Shown here: positions 12,792-18,806 of the stretch, one piece after another
Layout of the letters: the number at the start of each line of letters is the position of its first letter
How positions within the stretch are numbered: the stretch's first letter is position 1
Origin: Bacillota bacterium
Lineage (GTDB): Bacteria; Bacillota; Clostridia; Lachnospirales; Lachnospiraceae
Direction: 5' to 3'
Length of the DNA stretch: 18,806 nucleotides
NCBI GenBank assembly: GCA_023423045.1
Contig: JAFAGA010000094.1
Coordinates: 1 to 18,806 of the forward strand
Program-made: the position numbers and the translations under genes
The notes under the pieces: generated by a model
Databases searched by the model: none
What the model was told of the DNA's origin: nothing
The model's input: the letters and a program-made list of their open reading frames with translations, nothing else

Positions 12792-13172
12792 ATGACCTAT
12801 GAGGATATGAAAAAATATTGCAAGGCAAAAACCGGAGCATATCAGGACACCCCCTTTGGACCGTTTCCTGTTTGCTTCAAGGTGGGGAACCGTATCTTTC
12901 TGGAATGGTATCCGGAAGGAAAGATTACCCTGCGCTGTGATCCGATATTAGCTGATTATTACCGGAGCACCTATTCGGGTGTAGTTGTAGCGGGATACCA
13001 TTGTCCTGACCGTCAAAAGCCCTACAAGAATACGGTATATTTGGACAGGGGTCTGGATGAGCGCCTTGTTTTGGACATGATTGACCTGTCTTATGAGGAG
13101 GCGGTGAAAAGACTTGGCAAGCAGGACAGAGAGAGGCTTCATATCCTGGAACAGTCAATGGAGGATACTTAA
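12792..13172 (+). CDS. MmcQ/YjbR family protein, 126 residues
   Basis: Family features include YCKAKTGAYQDTPFGPFPVCF, shown here as two parts (YCKAKTGAYQ and DTPFGPFPVCF), the strand-rich KVGNRIFLEWYPEGKITLRC with DPILADYYRSTY, then VVAGYHC and the C-terminal DLSYEEAVKRL. MmcQ/YjbR proteins adopt a CyaY-like fold and are often called DNA-binding, but their role is unknown. AGGAGAGGAG (12774-12783) provides the ribosome binding site. The next gene begins 20 bases later, so the two are probably co-transcribed, and the hairpin before this gene suggests control by the WYL protein. Confidence 0.85.
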   Translation: MTYEDMKKYCKAKTGAYQDTPFGPFPVCFKVGNRIFLEWYPEGKITLRCDPILADYYRSTYSGVVVAGYHCPDRQKPYKNTVYLDRGLDERLVLDMIDLSYEEAVKRLGKQDRERLHILEQSMEDT

Positions 13173-13192
13173 ACAGAAAGGCAGGACGATTT

Positions 13193-14116
13193 ATGTTTCA
13201 GAGCAGCTTATATGATGAAGTGAGAAACTGGATGTACCGTAATGCAAGACCTCTGGATTTTGCCCTTTGGAGGTATCATTTTGAAGGCGGAGACAGGGAA
13301 GAGGTGCTTCTTATTCTGGGCAGCTATCAGAATGAGGATGGAGGTTTTGGGTCCGCCCTGGAAGCAGACTCATGGAATCCGAACTCTGCACCCATTCAGA
13401 CCTTCCATGCAGTAGAAATACTGAGGGAGATTAATTTTAATGATGCTTCTCACCCTTTGGTGCAGGGCATTTTGAAGTATTTGGCGAGCGAACAGGATAC
13501 GGAAGGGGATTACTGGATGAGCAATATCCGCAGCAACAATGATTATCCCCATGCACCCTGGTGGCATATGGGAAGTGCGAGTGCAAGTCACGACAGCTTT
13601 AATCCCTCGGCCGGACTGGCCGGATTTGCCCTGTGCTATGGAGAGAAGGATAGTGAGCTGTACCGTAGATGTGAGAGGATTGCGAGAACGAGTGTTGAAT
13701 ACCTTTTCCAGTCGGAGGGAAGGAATATGCACGTTCTGAATTGCTTTATCGCTCTTGCGGAATATTGCAGGCAGGCGAAGATTAAGGAGTGGTTTGATTT
13801 GGATGAGGTGACAAACCGCCTGGTAAAACTGGTGCAGGAAACGCTCACCAGGGATGTGGAGCTTTGGGCGAATTCCTATGTCTGCAAACCCTCCCAGTTC
13901 TTTTATACCCCGGAGAGTATCTTTTATCCCGGCAATGAGGAGCTTGCTGCCTATGAGTGTGAATTTATAAAAAATACACGAAAGGAAGCGGGGGTCTGGG
14001 AGATACCCTGGGGATGGACGGATTATCCGGAGGAATGGGCAGTTAGCAAGAACTGGTGGAAGGGCCAGGTTGCTTTAAAGAACATGCGGTACCTTTATCA
14101 TTTTAAAGCCTTGTAA
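13193..14116 (+). CDS. Terpenoid-cyclase/prenyltransferase-fold protein, 307 residues
   Basis: Alpha/alpha-toroid features are visible: GSYQNEDGGFGSALEAD (44-60) with the QxxDGGFG motif, PIQTFHAVEIL, a second SEQDTEGDYWMSN, and a tryptophan-rich C-terminus (VWEIPWGWTDYPEEWAVS). These repeats occur in squalene cyclases and protein prenyltransferases, but in Firmicutes many members are uncharacterised and soluble. No signal peptide or membrane span is present, and no DxDD acid of a class II cyclase is seen, so a terpene cyclisation role is unlikely to be assignable. AGGCAGGA precedes the ATG by about 8 bases. It follows the mmcQ-like gene by 20 bases. No terminator is evident downstream. Confidence 0.75.
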   Translation: MFQSSLYDEVRNWMYRNARPLDFALWRYHFEGGDREEVLLILGSYQNEDGGFGSALEADSWNPNSAPIQTFHAVEILREINFNDASHPLVQGILKYLASEQDTEGDYWMSNIRSNNDYPHAPWWHMGSASASHDSFNPSAGLAGFALCYGEKDSELYRRCERIARTSVEYLFQSEGRNMHVLNCFIALAEYCRQAKIKEWFDLDEVTNRLVKLVQETLTRDVELWANSYVCKPSQFFYTPESIFYPGNEELAAYECEFIKNTRKEAGVWEIPWGWTDYPEEWAVSKNWWKGQVALKNMRYLYHFKAL

Positions 14117-14198
14117 TGAGTAAGAAAAGGAAAACATCAAGAAATCATATATAACAGATATGAAAACTATATTATATTTAGGAATTTATAAAAATACA

Positions 14199-14227
14199 TT
14201 GACAACTATGATTCAATCATGTATACT
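14199..14227 (+). promoter_or_regulatory. Strong promoter for the leader peptide-metNIQ operon
   Basis: Perfect TTGACA (14199-14204) and TATACT (14222-14227, one mismatch) are 17 bases apart. Initiation near 14234 gives a leader RNA of about 360 bases before metN. Confidence 0.8.
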
Positions 14228-14251
14228 AACCCCAATCAAAAGCATATCGCA

Positions 14252-14336
14252 ATATAGCAAAGACATATGGCATAGCGAAGTAATAAAGCATAGCGAATGT
14301 ATATGGTGAAGCGATATCGTATGGCGAAGACATATG
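14252..14336 (+). repeat. Degenerate 18-base tandem repeats in the met leader
   Basis: Units begin at 14252 (ATATAGCAAAGACATATG), 14270 (GCATAGCGAAGTAATAAA), 14288 (GCATAGCGAA...), 14301 (ATATGGTGAA...) and 14319 (GTATGGCGAAGACATATG). The first and last agree at 15 of 18 positions. Spacing is 18, 18, 13 and 18 bases. No frame is open across the array, so it is non-coding. It lies between the promoter and the leader ORF. Confidence 0.55.
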
Positions 14337-14394
14337 ACATGACAAAGGGACATAATATGATTAGGGAATACATGATTTAACTGGGAGGATTACA

Positions 14395-14478
14395 ATGAGA
14401 ACATCATTATGTACTATGTGCAATAATATGTGTGGCATGTGCAGCATGCCGATGATGACATATTTGCGGGATAGGTGA
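14395..14478 (+). CDS. Met- and Cys-rich leader peptide, 27 residues
   Basis: The frame has an excellent GGGAGG site (14383-14388) 6 bases before its ATG. Met occupies residues 1, 8, 12, 15, 18, 20 and 21; Cys residues 6, 9, 13 and 16. The core reads CTMCNNMCGMCSMPMM. It is followed by an alternative pairing region and a U-tailed terminator, then by the methionine importer genes, the layout of a classical amino acid leader peptide. Ribosome stalling at Met (or Cys) codons when charged tRNA is scarce would favour read-through into metNIQ. The alternative is a functional metal-binding micropeptide, because CxxC-x3-CxxC and MxxM spacings also fit metal ligands. The codon content and signals are observed; the mechanism is inferred. 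Confidence 0.75.
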   Translation: MRTSLCTMCNNMCGMCSMPMMTYLRDR

Positions 14479-14543
14479 ATGTGATGTTTTCATGTGCGTA
14501 AAAGAGATTATCTTCTCTTTGGGATAGGATGAATTACAAAACA
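14398..14543 (+). promoter_or_regulatory. Mutually exclusive stems of a candidate met attenuator
   Basis: Segment 1, AGAACATCAT (14398-14407, early leader codons), can pair with segment 2, GTGATGTTTT (14481-14490), over 10 bp with two G-U. Segment 2 can instead pair its TGTTTT (14485-14490) with AAAACA (14538-14543), the 5' arm of the terminator, or TTCAT (14489-14493) with ATGAA (14529-14533). Between them AAAGAGA/TCTCTTT (14501-14520) forms a local hairpin. A further stem, GGCATG/CATGCC (14434-14450), lies inside the Met codons. A ribosome held on the leader would hide segment 1 and free segment 2. Pairings were found by eye, without energies. Confidence 0.5.
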
Positions 14544-14573
14544 GGATGCTTATCTTAGCGGTCCTGTTTTTTT
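14538..14573 (+). terminator. Intrinsic terminator between leader peptide and metN
   Basis: AAAACAGGA (14538-14546) pairs with TCCTGTTTT (14562-14570); GCT/AGC extends the stem inside the loop, and seven T run from 14567 to 14573. It lies 60 bases after the leader stop and about 20 before metN, as expected for an attenuator. Confidence 0.8.
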
Positions 14574-14591
14574 ATGTAAAAGGGGTAATGG

Positions 14592-15632
14592 ATGCGTATA
14601 GAACATAATTTGGAGGTGGAATTTTTGTCAAAACAAAAACCCATAGTAGAGATGGTGGGCCTTGGAAAAGTTTTTCGCAGCAAGAATAATGAAGTAAAAG
14701 CGCTGGATGAAATCAATCTCACCATATATGAGGGTGAAATCTTCGGTATCATCGGACTCAGCGGGGCAGGGAAGAGTACCCTGGTGCGATGTATCAATTT
14801 TCTGGAGCGTCCTTCCAGCGGGCAGGTAATCTTTGACGGAGCCGATCTGGGAAGTCTGGCGGAGAGGGATTTGCTTAAGGTGAGGCAGTCCATGGGAATG
14901 ATCTTCCAGCAATTTAATCTGCTGATGCAAAGAAATGCGCTTCAGAATATCTGCTTTCCTCTGGAGATAGCGGGGGTTCCGAAGAAGGAGGCCAGGGCCA
15001 GAGCCAAGGAGCTGCTGGAGATAGTAGGACTGTCTGAGAAAGCCAAAGCCTACCCGGCCCAGCTGTCCGGCGGTCAGAAGCAGAGAATAGCAATCGCCAG
15101 GGCGCTTGCCACCAATCCCAAGGTGCTGCTTTGCGATGAGGCAACCAGCGCACTGGATCCCACCACAACCCGTTCCATCCTGAACCTGTTAAAGGAGATT
15201 AATCAGAAGCTGGGGATCACGGTAATTGTCATTACCCATGAGATGAGTGTAATCGAGGAAATCTGCAATCGGGTCGCTATTATTGACCAGAGCCGGATCG
15301 CAGAGGTGGGAGAGGTAGAAGAGGTTTTTGTCAGACCGAAATCCAAGATAGCAAGACAGCTGGTGTTCTCGGGGGAGACCCATATAGACAACTATACCGG
15401 AGAACGGAAGTGCCGTATTATATTCGACGGAAAATCCTCCTTCGAGCCGGTGATATCCAATATGGTTTTAGAATGTAAGACTCCGGTCAATATACTCTTT
15501 GCCGATACAAAGGATATCGACGGCAAAGCTTTCGGGCAGATGGTAATCCAGCTGCCGGATGAGGATATCGGCTACAATAAAATTATTAATTATCTGAAAA
15601 CCCATCAGATAACCTATGAGGAGGTGAGATAG
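14592..15632 (+). CDS. metN: Methionine ABC transporter ATP-binding protein MetN
   Basis: The ATPase of the methionine importer. With the 346-residue frame, Walker A is GLSGAGKST (55-63), Q-loop FQQFNL, signature LSGGQKQR (158-165), Walker B VLLCDEATSALD (178-189) and the switch His in ITHEM. A C-terminal NIL/ACT-like domain (about 270-344) is the known methionine-binding, feedback-inhibitory domain of MetN. Start choice is uncertain: ATG 14592 has AGGGG 6 bases upstream, whereas the in-frame TTG at 14625 has the stronger GGAGGTGG (14612-14619) and gives the more usual length. A seven-codon frame (14588-14608) overlaps this start region. metI begins one base after the stop. Confidence 0.95.
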   Translation: MRIEHNLEVEFLSKQKPIVEMVGLGKVFRSKNNEVKALDEINLTIYEGEIFGIIGLSGAGKSTLVRCINFLERPSSGQVIFDGADLGSLAERDLLKVRQSMGMIFQQFNLLMQRNALQNICFPLEIAGVPKKEARARAKELLEIVGLSEKAKAYPAQLSGGQKQRIAIARALATNPKVLLCDEATSALDPTTTRSILNLLKEINQKLGITVIVITHEMSVIEEICNRVAIIDQSRIAEVGEVEEVFVRPKSKIARQLVFSGETHIDNYTGERKCRIIFDGKSSFEPVISNMVLECKTPVNILFADTKDIDGKAFGQMVIQLPDEDIGYNKIINYLKTHQITYEEVR

Positions 15633-15633
15633 C

Positions 15634-16293
15634 ATGTGGAGTGAAGCAGTAATAAAGATGCTGGGTATGGGGATTCTGGAAACTTTATATATGGTTTTTT
15701 CCTCCTCCCTGGTGGCCTATCTCATTGGCCTGCCCCTGGGTATATTGCTTGTGGTAACGGACAGGGAGGGGATTGCGCCCCTGGTACCGCTGAACAAGGT
15801 GTTGGGAGTTATCGTTAATCTGATTCGTTCGGTACCCTTTATCATCCTGCTGATTACCGCAATGCCCTTTACCAGGTTTTTGATCGGCACAACGATTGGC
15901 TCTACGGCAGTGGTGATACCACTCATTATCGCTTCCGCACCATATATTGCGAGATTGGTAGAATCTTCTCTGAAAGAAGTGGATAAGGGTGTGATCGAGG
16001 CGGCACAGTCCATGGGGGCAACCCCATTGCAGATTATATATAAAGTACTTATTCCCGAAGCGATGCCCTCGCTGATTGTCGGGGCTGCTATCGCAGTAAC
16101 AACAATTCTAAGCTATTCCGCCATGTCCGGTTTTGTCGGCGGCGGCGGTCTTGGTGACATTGCAATCCGTTACGGGTATTACCGCTATGAGACGGAGATT
16201 ATGCTTGTTACCGTAGTCATTATGGTTCTCATTGTGCAGGCCATCCAGGAAGCAGGTTTTAAATGGATGAAACATGCCGATAAAAGAATATAA
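15634..16293 (+). CDS. metI: Methionine ABC transporter permease MetI
   Basis: The 219-residue inner-membrane permease dimerises and couples to MetN. Five hydrophobic spans are visible near residues 10-42, 53-77, 86-104, 145-168 and 187-206. The EAA coupling motif is EAAQSMGATPLQIIYKVLIP (122-141), and the family-typical MPFTRFLIGTTIGSTA and GFVGGGGLGDIAIRYGYYRY are present. AGGAGGTGAG at the end of metN serves its ATG; the one-base gap indicates translational coupling. MetQ follows 29 bases downstream. Confidence 0.95.
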   Translation: MWSEAVIKMLGMGILETLYMVFSSSLVAYLIGLPLGILLVVTDREGIAPLVPLNKVLGVIVNLIRSVPFIILLITAMPFTRFLIGTTIGSTAVVIPLIIASAPYIARLVESSLKEVDKGVIEAAQSMGATPLQIIYKVLIPEAMPSLIVGAAIAVTTILSYSAMSGFVGGGGLGDIAIRYGYYRYETEIMLVTVVIMVLIVQAIQEAGFKWMKHADKRI

Positions 16294-16322
16294 AGTTCCA
16301 TATAAAAAGGGAGGATTAATTT

Positions 16323-17135
16323 ATGAAGAAAATCATATCTGTTTTAGTAGTATTTGCCTTACTTGCTGTAACAGCTGCCGGCTGCGGTAAGAAGGATGCA
16401 GAGGACAAGAAAATTGTAGTCGGAGCAAGCTCCACTCCCCATGCCGAAATTCTGGAGCAGGCCAGACCTGCACTGGAGGCAGCAGGCTATGAGTTTAAGA
16501 TTATAGAATATGCAGACTATGTTCAGCCGAATCTGGCATTGGACAGCGGAGATCTGGATGCGAACTATTTCCAGCACCAGCCTTATCTGGATCAGTTTAA
16601 CGAGGAGAACAAGATGGATCTCGTATCTGCAGCCATTATTCATTATGAGCCCTACGGCGTGTATCCCGGAAAGACCTCATCCTTTGATGCGCTGACAGAA
16701 GGAGCTCAGATTGCGGTTCCCAACGATGCTACTAATGAAGCGAGAGCACTTCTCTTACTGGAGGCACAGGGCTTAATCAGGCTGAATGAGGGACGTGGTT
16801 TAAAGGCGACAAAAAATGATATTATTGAGAATCCGAAAAACTTAGATATTGTTGAGATTGAAGCGGCGCAGCTTGCCCGCTCCCTGCAGGATGTAGATAT
16901 GGCAGTTATTAACGGCAACTATGCCATTGAAGCGGGACTGAGCGTATCCAAGGATGCCATCGCTTTTGAGGATAAAGATTCCGTTGCGGCAGAAACCTAT
17001 GGCAATGTCATAGCAGTCCGCAAAGGTACTGAGAACAGAGCAGACATTAAAGCGTTGGTAGAAGCGTTGAAAAGTGATGCGGTAAGGAAGTTCATTAACG
17101 ATACCTATGACGGAGCAGTTGTTCCGAAGTTCTAA
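16323..17135 (+). CDS. metQ: Methionine-binding lipoprotein MetQ
   Basis: The extracellular substrate-binding lipoprotein of the importer (NlpA family, 270 residues). A signal peptide (MKKIISVLVVFALLAVTAAG) ends at the lipidated Cys21 in a TAAGC lipobox. The mature part has VVGASSTPHAEILEQARPAL, the YADYVQPNLALDSGDLDANY region, FQHQPYLDQFN, IAVPNDATNEARALLLLEAQ and the C-terminal KALVEALKSDAVRKFINDTY, all typical of MetQ. GGGAGGA precedes the ATG. It is the last gene of the operon and a terminator follows about 25 bases after the stop. Confidence 0.95.
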   Translation: MKKIISVLVVFALLAVTAAGCGKKDAEDKKIVVGASSTPHAEILEQARPALEAAGYEFKIIEYADYVQPNLALDSGDLDANYFQHQPYLDQFNEENKMDLVSAAIIHYEPYGVYPGKTSSFDALTEGAQIAVPNDATNEARALLLLEAQGLIRLNEGRGLKATKNDIIENPKNLDIVEIEAAQLARSLQDVDMAVINGNYAIEAGLSVSKDAIAFEDKDSVAAETYGNVIAVRKGTENRADIKALVEALKSDAVRKFINDTYDGAVVPKF

Positions 17136-17159
17136 TCAGGAACGGATATGACTGATTAA

Positions 17160-17206
17160 CAGGCCGGAGGTCGCAGGATCTCCGGCCTGCTCTGTTTCTT
17201 TTTTCA
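17160..17206 (+). terminator. Terminator of the metNIQ operon
   Basis: CAGGCCGGAG (17160-17169) pairs with CTCCGGCCTG (17180-17189), a perfect 10-bp GC-rich stem, and a T-rich tail with six consecutive T follows (17191-17206). Confidence 0.88.
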
Positions 17207-17219
17207 ATAGTAAATGTTG

Positions 17220-17258
17220 AGTGAAGAATCAAAAAAGGGCAGCACCTTCACTATTTTT
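17220..17258 (+). terminator. Second terminator-like hairpin
   Basis: AGTGAAG (17220-17226) pairs with CTTCACT (17246-17252), followed by A and five T. A competing GCAGC/GCTGC pair is nearby. It may back up the metNIQ terminator. Confidence 0.4.
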
Positions 17259-17309
17259 GCTGCAGGTTGAATGGTTTTTTTGATATATTATTCAATATTG
17301 GCAATGATT

Positions 17310-17420
17310 AGCAGGTGTAAATCCTATGCAAACTGTTGCAGGATAGCCCGTTCCATGCTACTATATATAGTAGTATAGAACATAAAGCATGGTCTGTTTG
17401 CCCGGAGATTCCGGCTGGAA
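17310..17420 (+). promoter_or_regulatory. Hairpin-rich leader upstream of DUF3810
   Basis: ATCCT plus GCAA pairs with TTGCAGGAT around ACTG (about 17321-17344). CCATGC (17353-17358) pairs with GCATGG (17387-17392), enclosing a perfect 16-base palindrome CTACTATATATAGTAG (17358-17373; it shares base 17358 with the outer stem, so both cannot be fully formed). CCGGA-GAT-TCCGG follows near 17402-17414. No gene is seen in 17207-17495 and no known riboswitch was matched. Confidence 0.35.
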
Positions 17421-17495
17421 TGAATGTGCAGGAACAGAGCTGTGCTCATGGACTGAGAGATGACGATCATGCATACGGACGGGGGGAGCACTGGC

Positions 17496-18629
17496 ATGAA
17501 GAAGTGGATAACCTATAAGCGAAGCTATCTATTGATATTGACGCCGATTTCATTGTGCCTGATTTTGCTTGCCAGAAAAAGCGATTTTTTTGCGGAACAG
17601 ATCTTTGCAAAGCATATCTATCGGTGGATTTCCCAAATTATCTCAAATATAACTGGAATATTTCCTTTTTCCCTGGCGGAGCTTACGGTTATTTTGCTGC
17701 CGATTGCTGCTGTGGTATTGTTGCTGCGGTTTATTCTGCGATTGCTCCTGGATAAAAGCCGGCGGAGAGAAATTTTGATAAAAGGAGTTCTCAATCTTTT
17801 TTGCACCTTTAGTGTGGTTCTCTTTGCATTTACCCTTCTCGGAGGCCTGAATTATTACCGCTATTCCTTCAGCACCTATTCCAATCTGGAGATAAGAGAA
17901 TCCACGGTTGATGAATTGTATGCCCTTACGGAAAGCCTGGTTCTGGACGCCAATGAATTGAGAGCGCAGATCACAGATCTGGATGAGGAGGGTGTGTTTT
18001 GTCTGACTATGAGCAACCGGGAGCTTGGAAAAGAGGTGGAGAAAGCCTTTGAACGCCTTGCCGGGGAGTATCCCGTTTTGGGCGGGGTCTATGGAGCACC
18101 CAAGCCGATTCTCCTTTCAAAGCTGATGTCGATGACGGAGATTACCGGTATCTTCTTTCCCTTTACCATGGAAGCCAATGTCAATGTGGATGTGCCGGAT
18201 TACTCTATACCGGCGACCATGCTTCATGAACTGGCCCACCTGAGGGGCTTTATGAGGGAGGACGAGGCTAATTATATCGCTTATCTGGCAGGAATGAAGT
18301 CAGAACAGCCACAGATTCGGTACAGCAGCACAATGCTTGCCCTGGTTATCTCGGCGAACGCGTTGTACGACCAGAAGCCGGAGTATTACTTTGAATTGTA
18401 CAGCCGATATGATGAAGGGGTTGTGAGGGACCTTAGGGCGAATTCCCTGTATTGGCAGCAGTATGAAGATACCGTGGTAAGCACCGTATCAAATCATATC
18501 AATGACACTTACTTAAAGGTCAATGCCCAGGTAGACGGAGTACAAAGCTATGGGCGGATGCTGGACCTGCTATTGGCCAAATACCGCAAGGAGACGCAGG
18601 AGCAGGTTATAGAGGTAGTGATAGAATAA
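17496..18629 (+). CDS. DUF3810 membrane protein with HExxH metalloprotease motif, 377 residues
   Basis: Three hydrophobic spans lie in the N-terminal third (about 8-27, 59-85 and 97-121). The C-terminal domain contains HELAHLRGFMREDEANYIAY, with His244, Glu245 and His248 of an HExxH zinc site and a likely third ligand Glu257. This pattern defines DUF3810, a putative gluzincin-like membrane-anchored peptidase; substrates are unknown. Residues such as GGVYGAPKPILLSKLMS and GIFFPFTMEANVN are typical of the family. The in-frame ATG at 17460 is less likely: GGAG in a G-rich run (17481-17488) lies 7 bases before the ATG at 17496. The gene stands alone after the metNIQ terminator, and no terminator is seen after it. 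Confidence 0.88.
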   Translation: MKKWITYKRSYLLILTPISLCLILLARKSDFFAEQIFAKHIYRWISQIISNITGIFPFSLAELTVILLPIAAVVLLLRFILRLLLDKSRRREILIKGVLNLFCTFSVVLFAFTLLGGLNYYRYSFSTYSNLEIRESTVDELYALTESLVLDANELRAQITDLDEEGVFCLTMSNRELGKEVEKAFERLAGEYPVLGGVYGAPKPILLSKLMSMTEITGIFFPFTMEANVNVDVPDYSIPATMLHELAHLRGFMREDEANYIAYLAGMKSEQPQIRYSSTMLALVISANALYDQKPEYYFELYSRYDEGVVRDLRANSLYWQQYEDTVVSTVSNHINDTYLKVNAQVDGVQSYGRMLDLLLAKYRKETQEQVIEVVIE

Positions 18630-18725
18630 TAAGAAATTTATGATTATGGCAGAGAAGCCCCAACCCCTGGAGAAATTCAGCTTGAGTTTCCGCAAACTGT
18701 AACTGAAAGATGAATAAATCTAACC

Positions 18726-18789
18726 AAAGTGCCAATCTGCCGTTTTTTGAAAGGCATTTGAGTGGAAGTCTGTGGACTGGAGGCACTTT
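18726..18789. repeat. Inverted repeat at the right edge
   Basis: AAAGTGCC (18726-18733) and GGCACTTT (18782-18789) are complements enclosing smaller GCC/GGC and AGTC/GACT pairs. AGCCCCAACCCCTG (about 18656-18669) and AGCCCCACCTG (about 18794-18804) form an imperfect direct repeat. This may be the start of a structured RNA on either strand continuing beyond the window. Confidence 0.35.
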
Positions 18790-18806
18790 AATAAGCCCCA
18801 CCTGAG

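Noticed and set aside
14228..14591. SAM (S-box) or T-box riboswitch upstream of metN
   Set aside because: Neither the S-box core (CTTATCAAGAG, GGTGGAGGGA) nor the T-box sequence (GGGTGGAACCGCG-like) is present; the terminator alone does not make a riboswitch.
17310..17352. GGTGTAAATCC resembling part of a cobalamin riboswitch
   Set aside because: The expected downstream GCCCCCGCxACTGT-type core and the AGGGAA element are missing, and the gene that follows is not B12-related.

Overview
The window looks like chromosomal DNA of an anaerobic, spore-forming Firmicute, most likely a Lachnospiraceae-type Clostridium. The grounds are strong AGGAGG-type ribosome binding sites, TTGACA/TATAAT promoters, U-tailed intrinsic terminators, a SigH-type sporulation sigma factor beside rlmB, and families common in that group (SEC-C protein, TIGR04086, DUF1848, DUF3810). 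I see no insertion sequence, phage gene, CRISPR array or rRNA. The species is inferred, not proven.

Layout. Positions 1-714 carry no convincing protein gene but hold repeats, hairpins, a promoter and a structured leader before a SEC-C protein (715-1221). A minus-strand XRE repressor (1350-1688) is divergent from a two-gene signalling operon: a PAS histidine kinase (1904-3430) and an HD-GYP response regulator (3450-4526), which suggests control of cyclic-di-GMP turnover. A 52-residue basic single-span membrane protein (4654-4812, newly called) and a TIGR04086 membrane protein (4877-5251) follow, ended by a terminator. rmlD and rmlB (5508-7498) have their own promoter and make part of the dTDP-rhamnose pathway; rmlA and rmlC are not here. 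rlmB (7692-8432) and sigH (8639-9271) come next. tRNA-Thr(GGT) sits 15 bases after sigH and is probably co-transcribed. tRNA-Pro(AGG) has a perfect consensus promoter and a terminator that copies its acceptor-stem sequence.

A minus-strand GNAT acetyltransferase (9766-10347) faces DUF1848 (10799-11764) across about 450 bases of hairpin-forming repeats; one repeat carries the GNAT promoter. Then come a WYL regulator, a MmcQ/YjbR protein and a terpenoid-cyclase-fold protein (11825-14116).

The most interesting part is 14199-14591. A strong promoter is followed by degenerate 18-base repeats, a 27-codon ORF with an excellent ribosome binding site that encodes 7 Met and 4 Cys, a mutually exclusive pairing network, and a U-tailed terminator just before metNIQ (14592-17135), the methionine ABC importer. 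This looks like a leader-peptide attenuator for methionine uptake in place of the S-box or T-box usually expected in Firmicutes. A DUF3810 membrane metalloprotease-like protein (17496-18629) closes the window.
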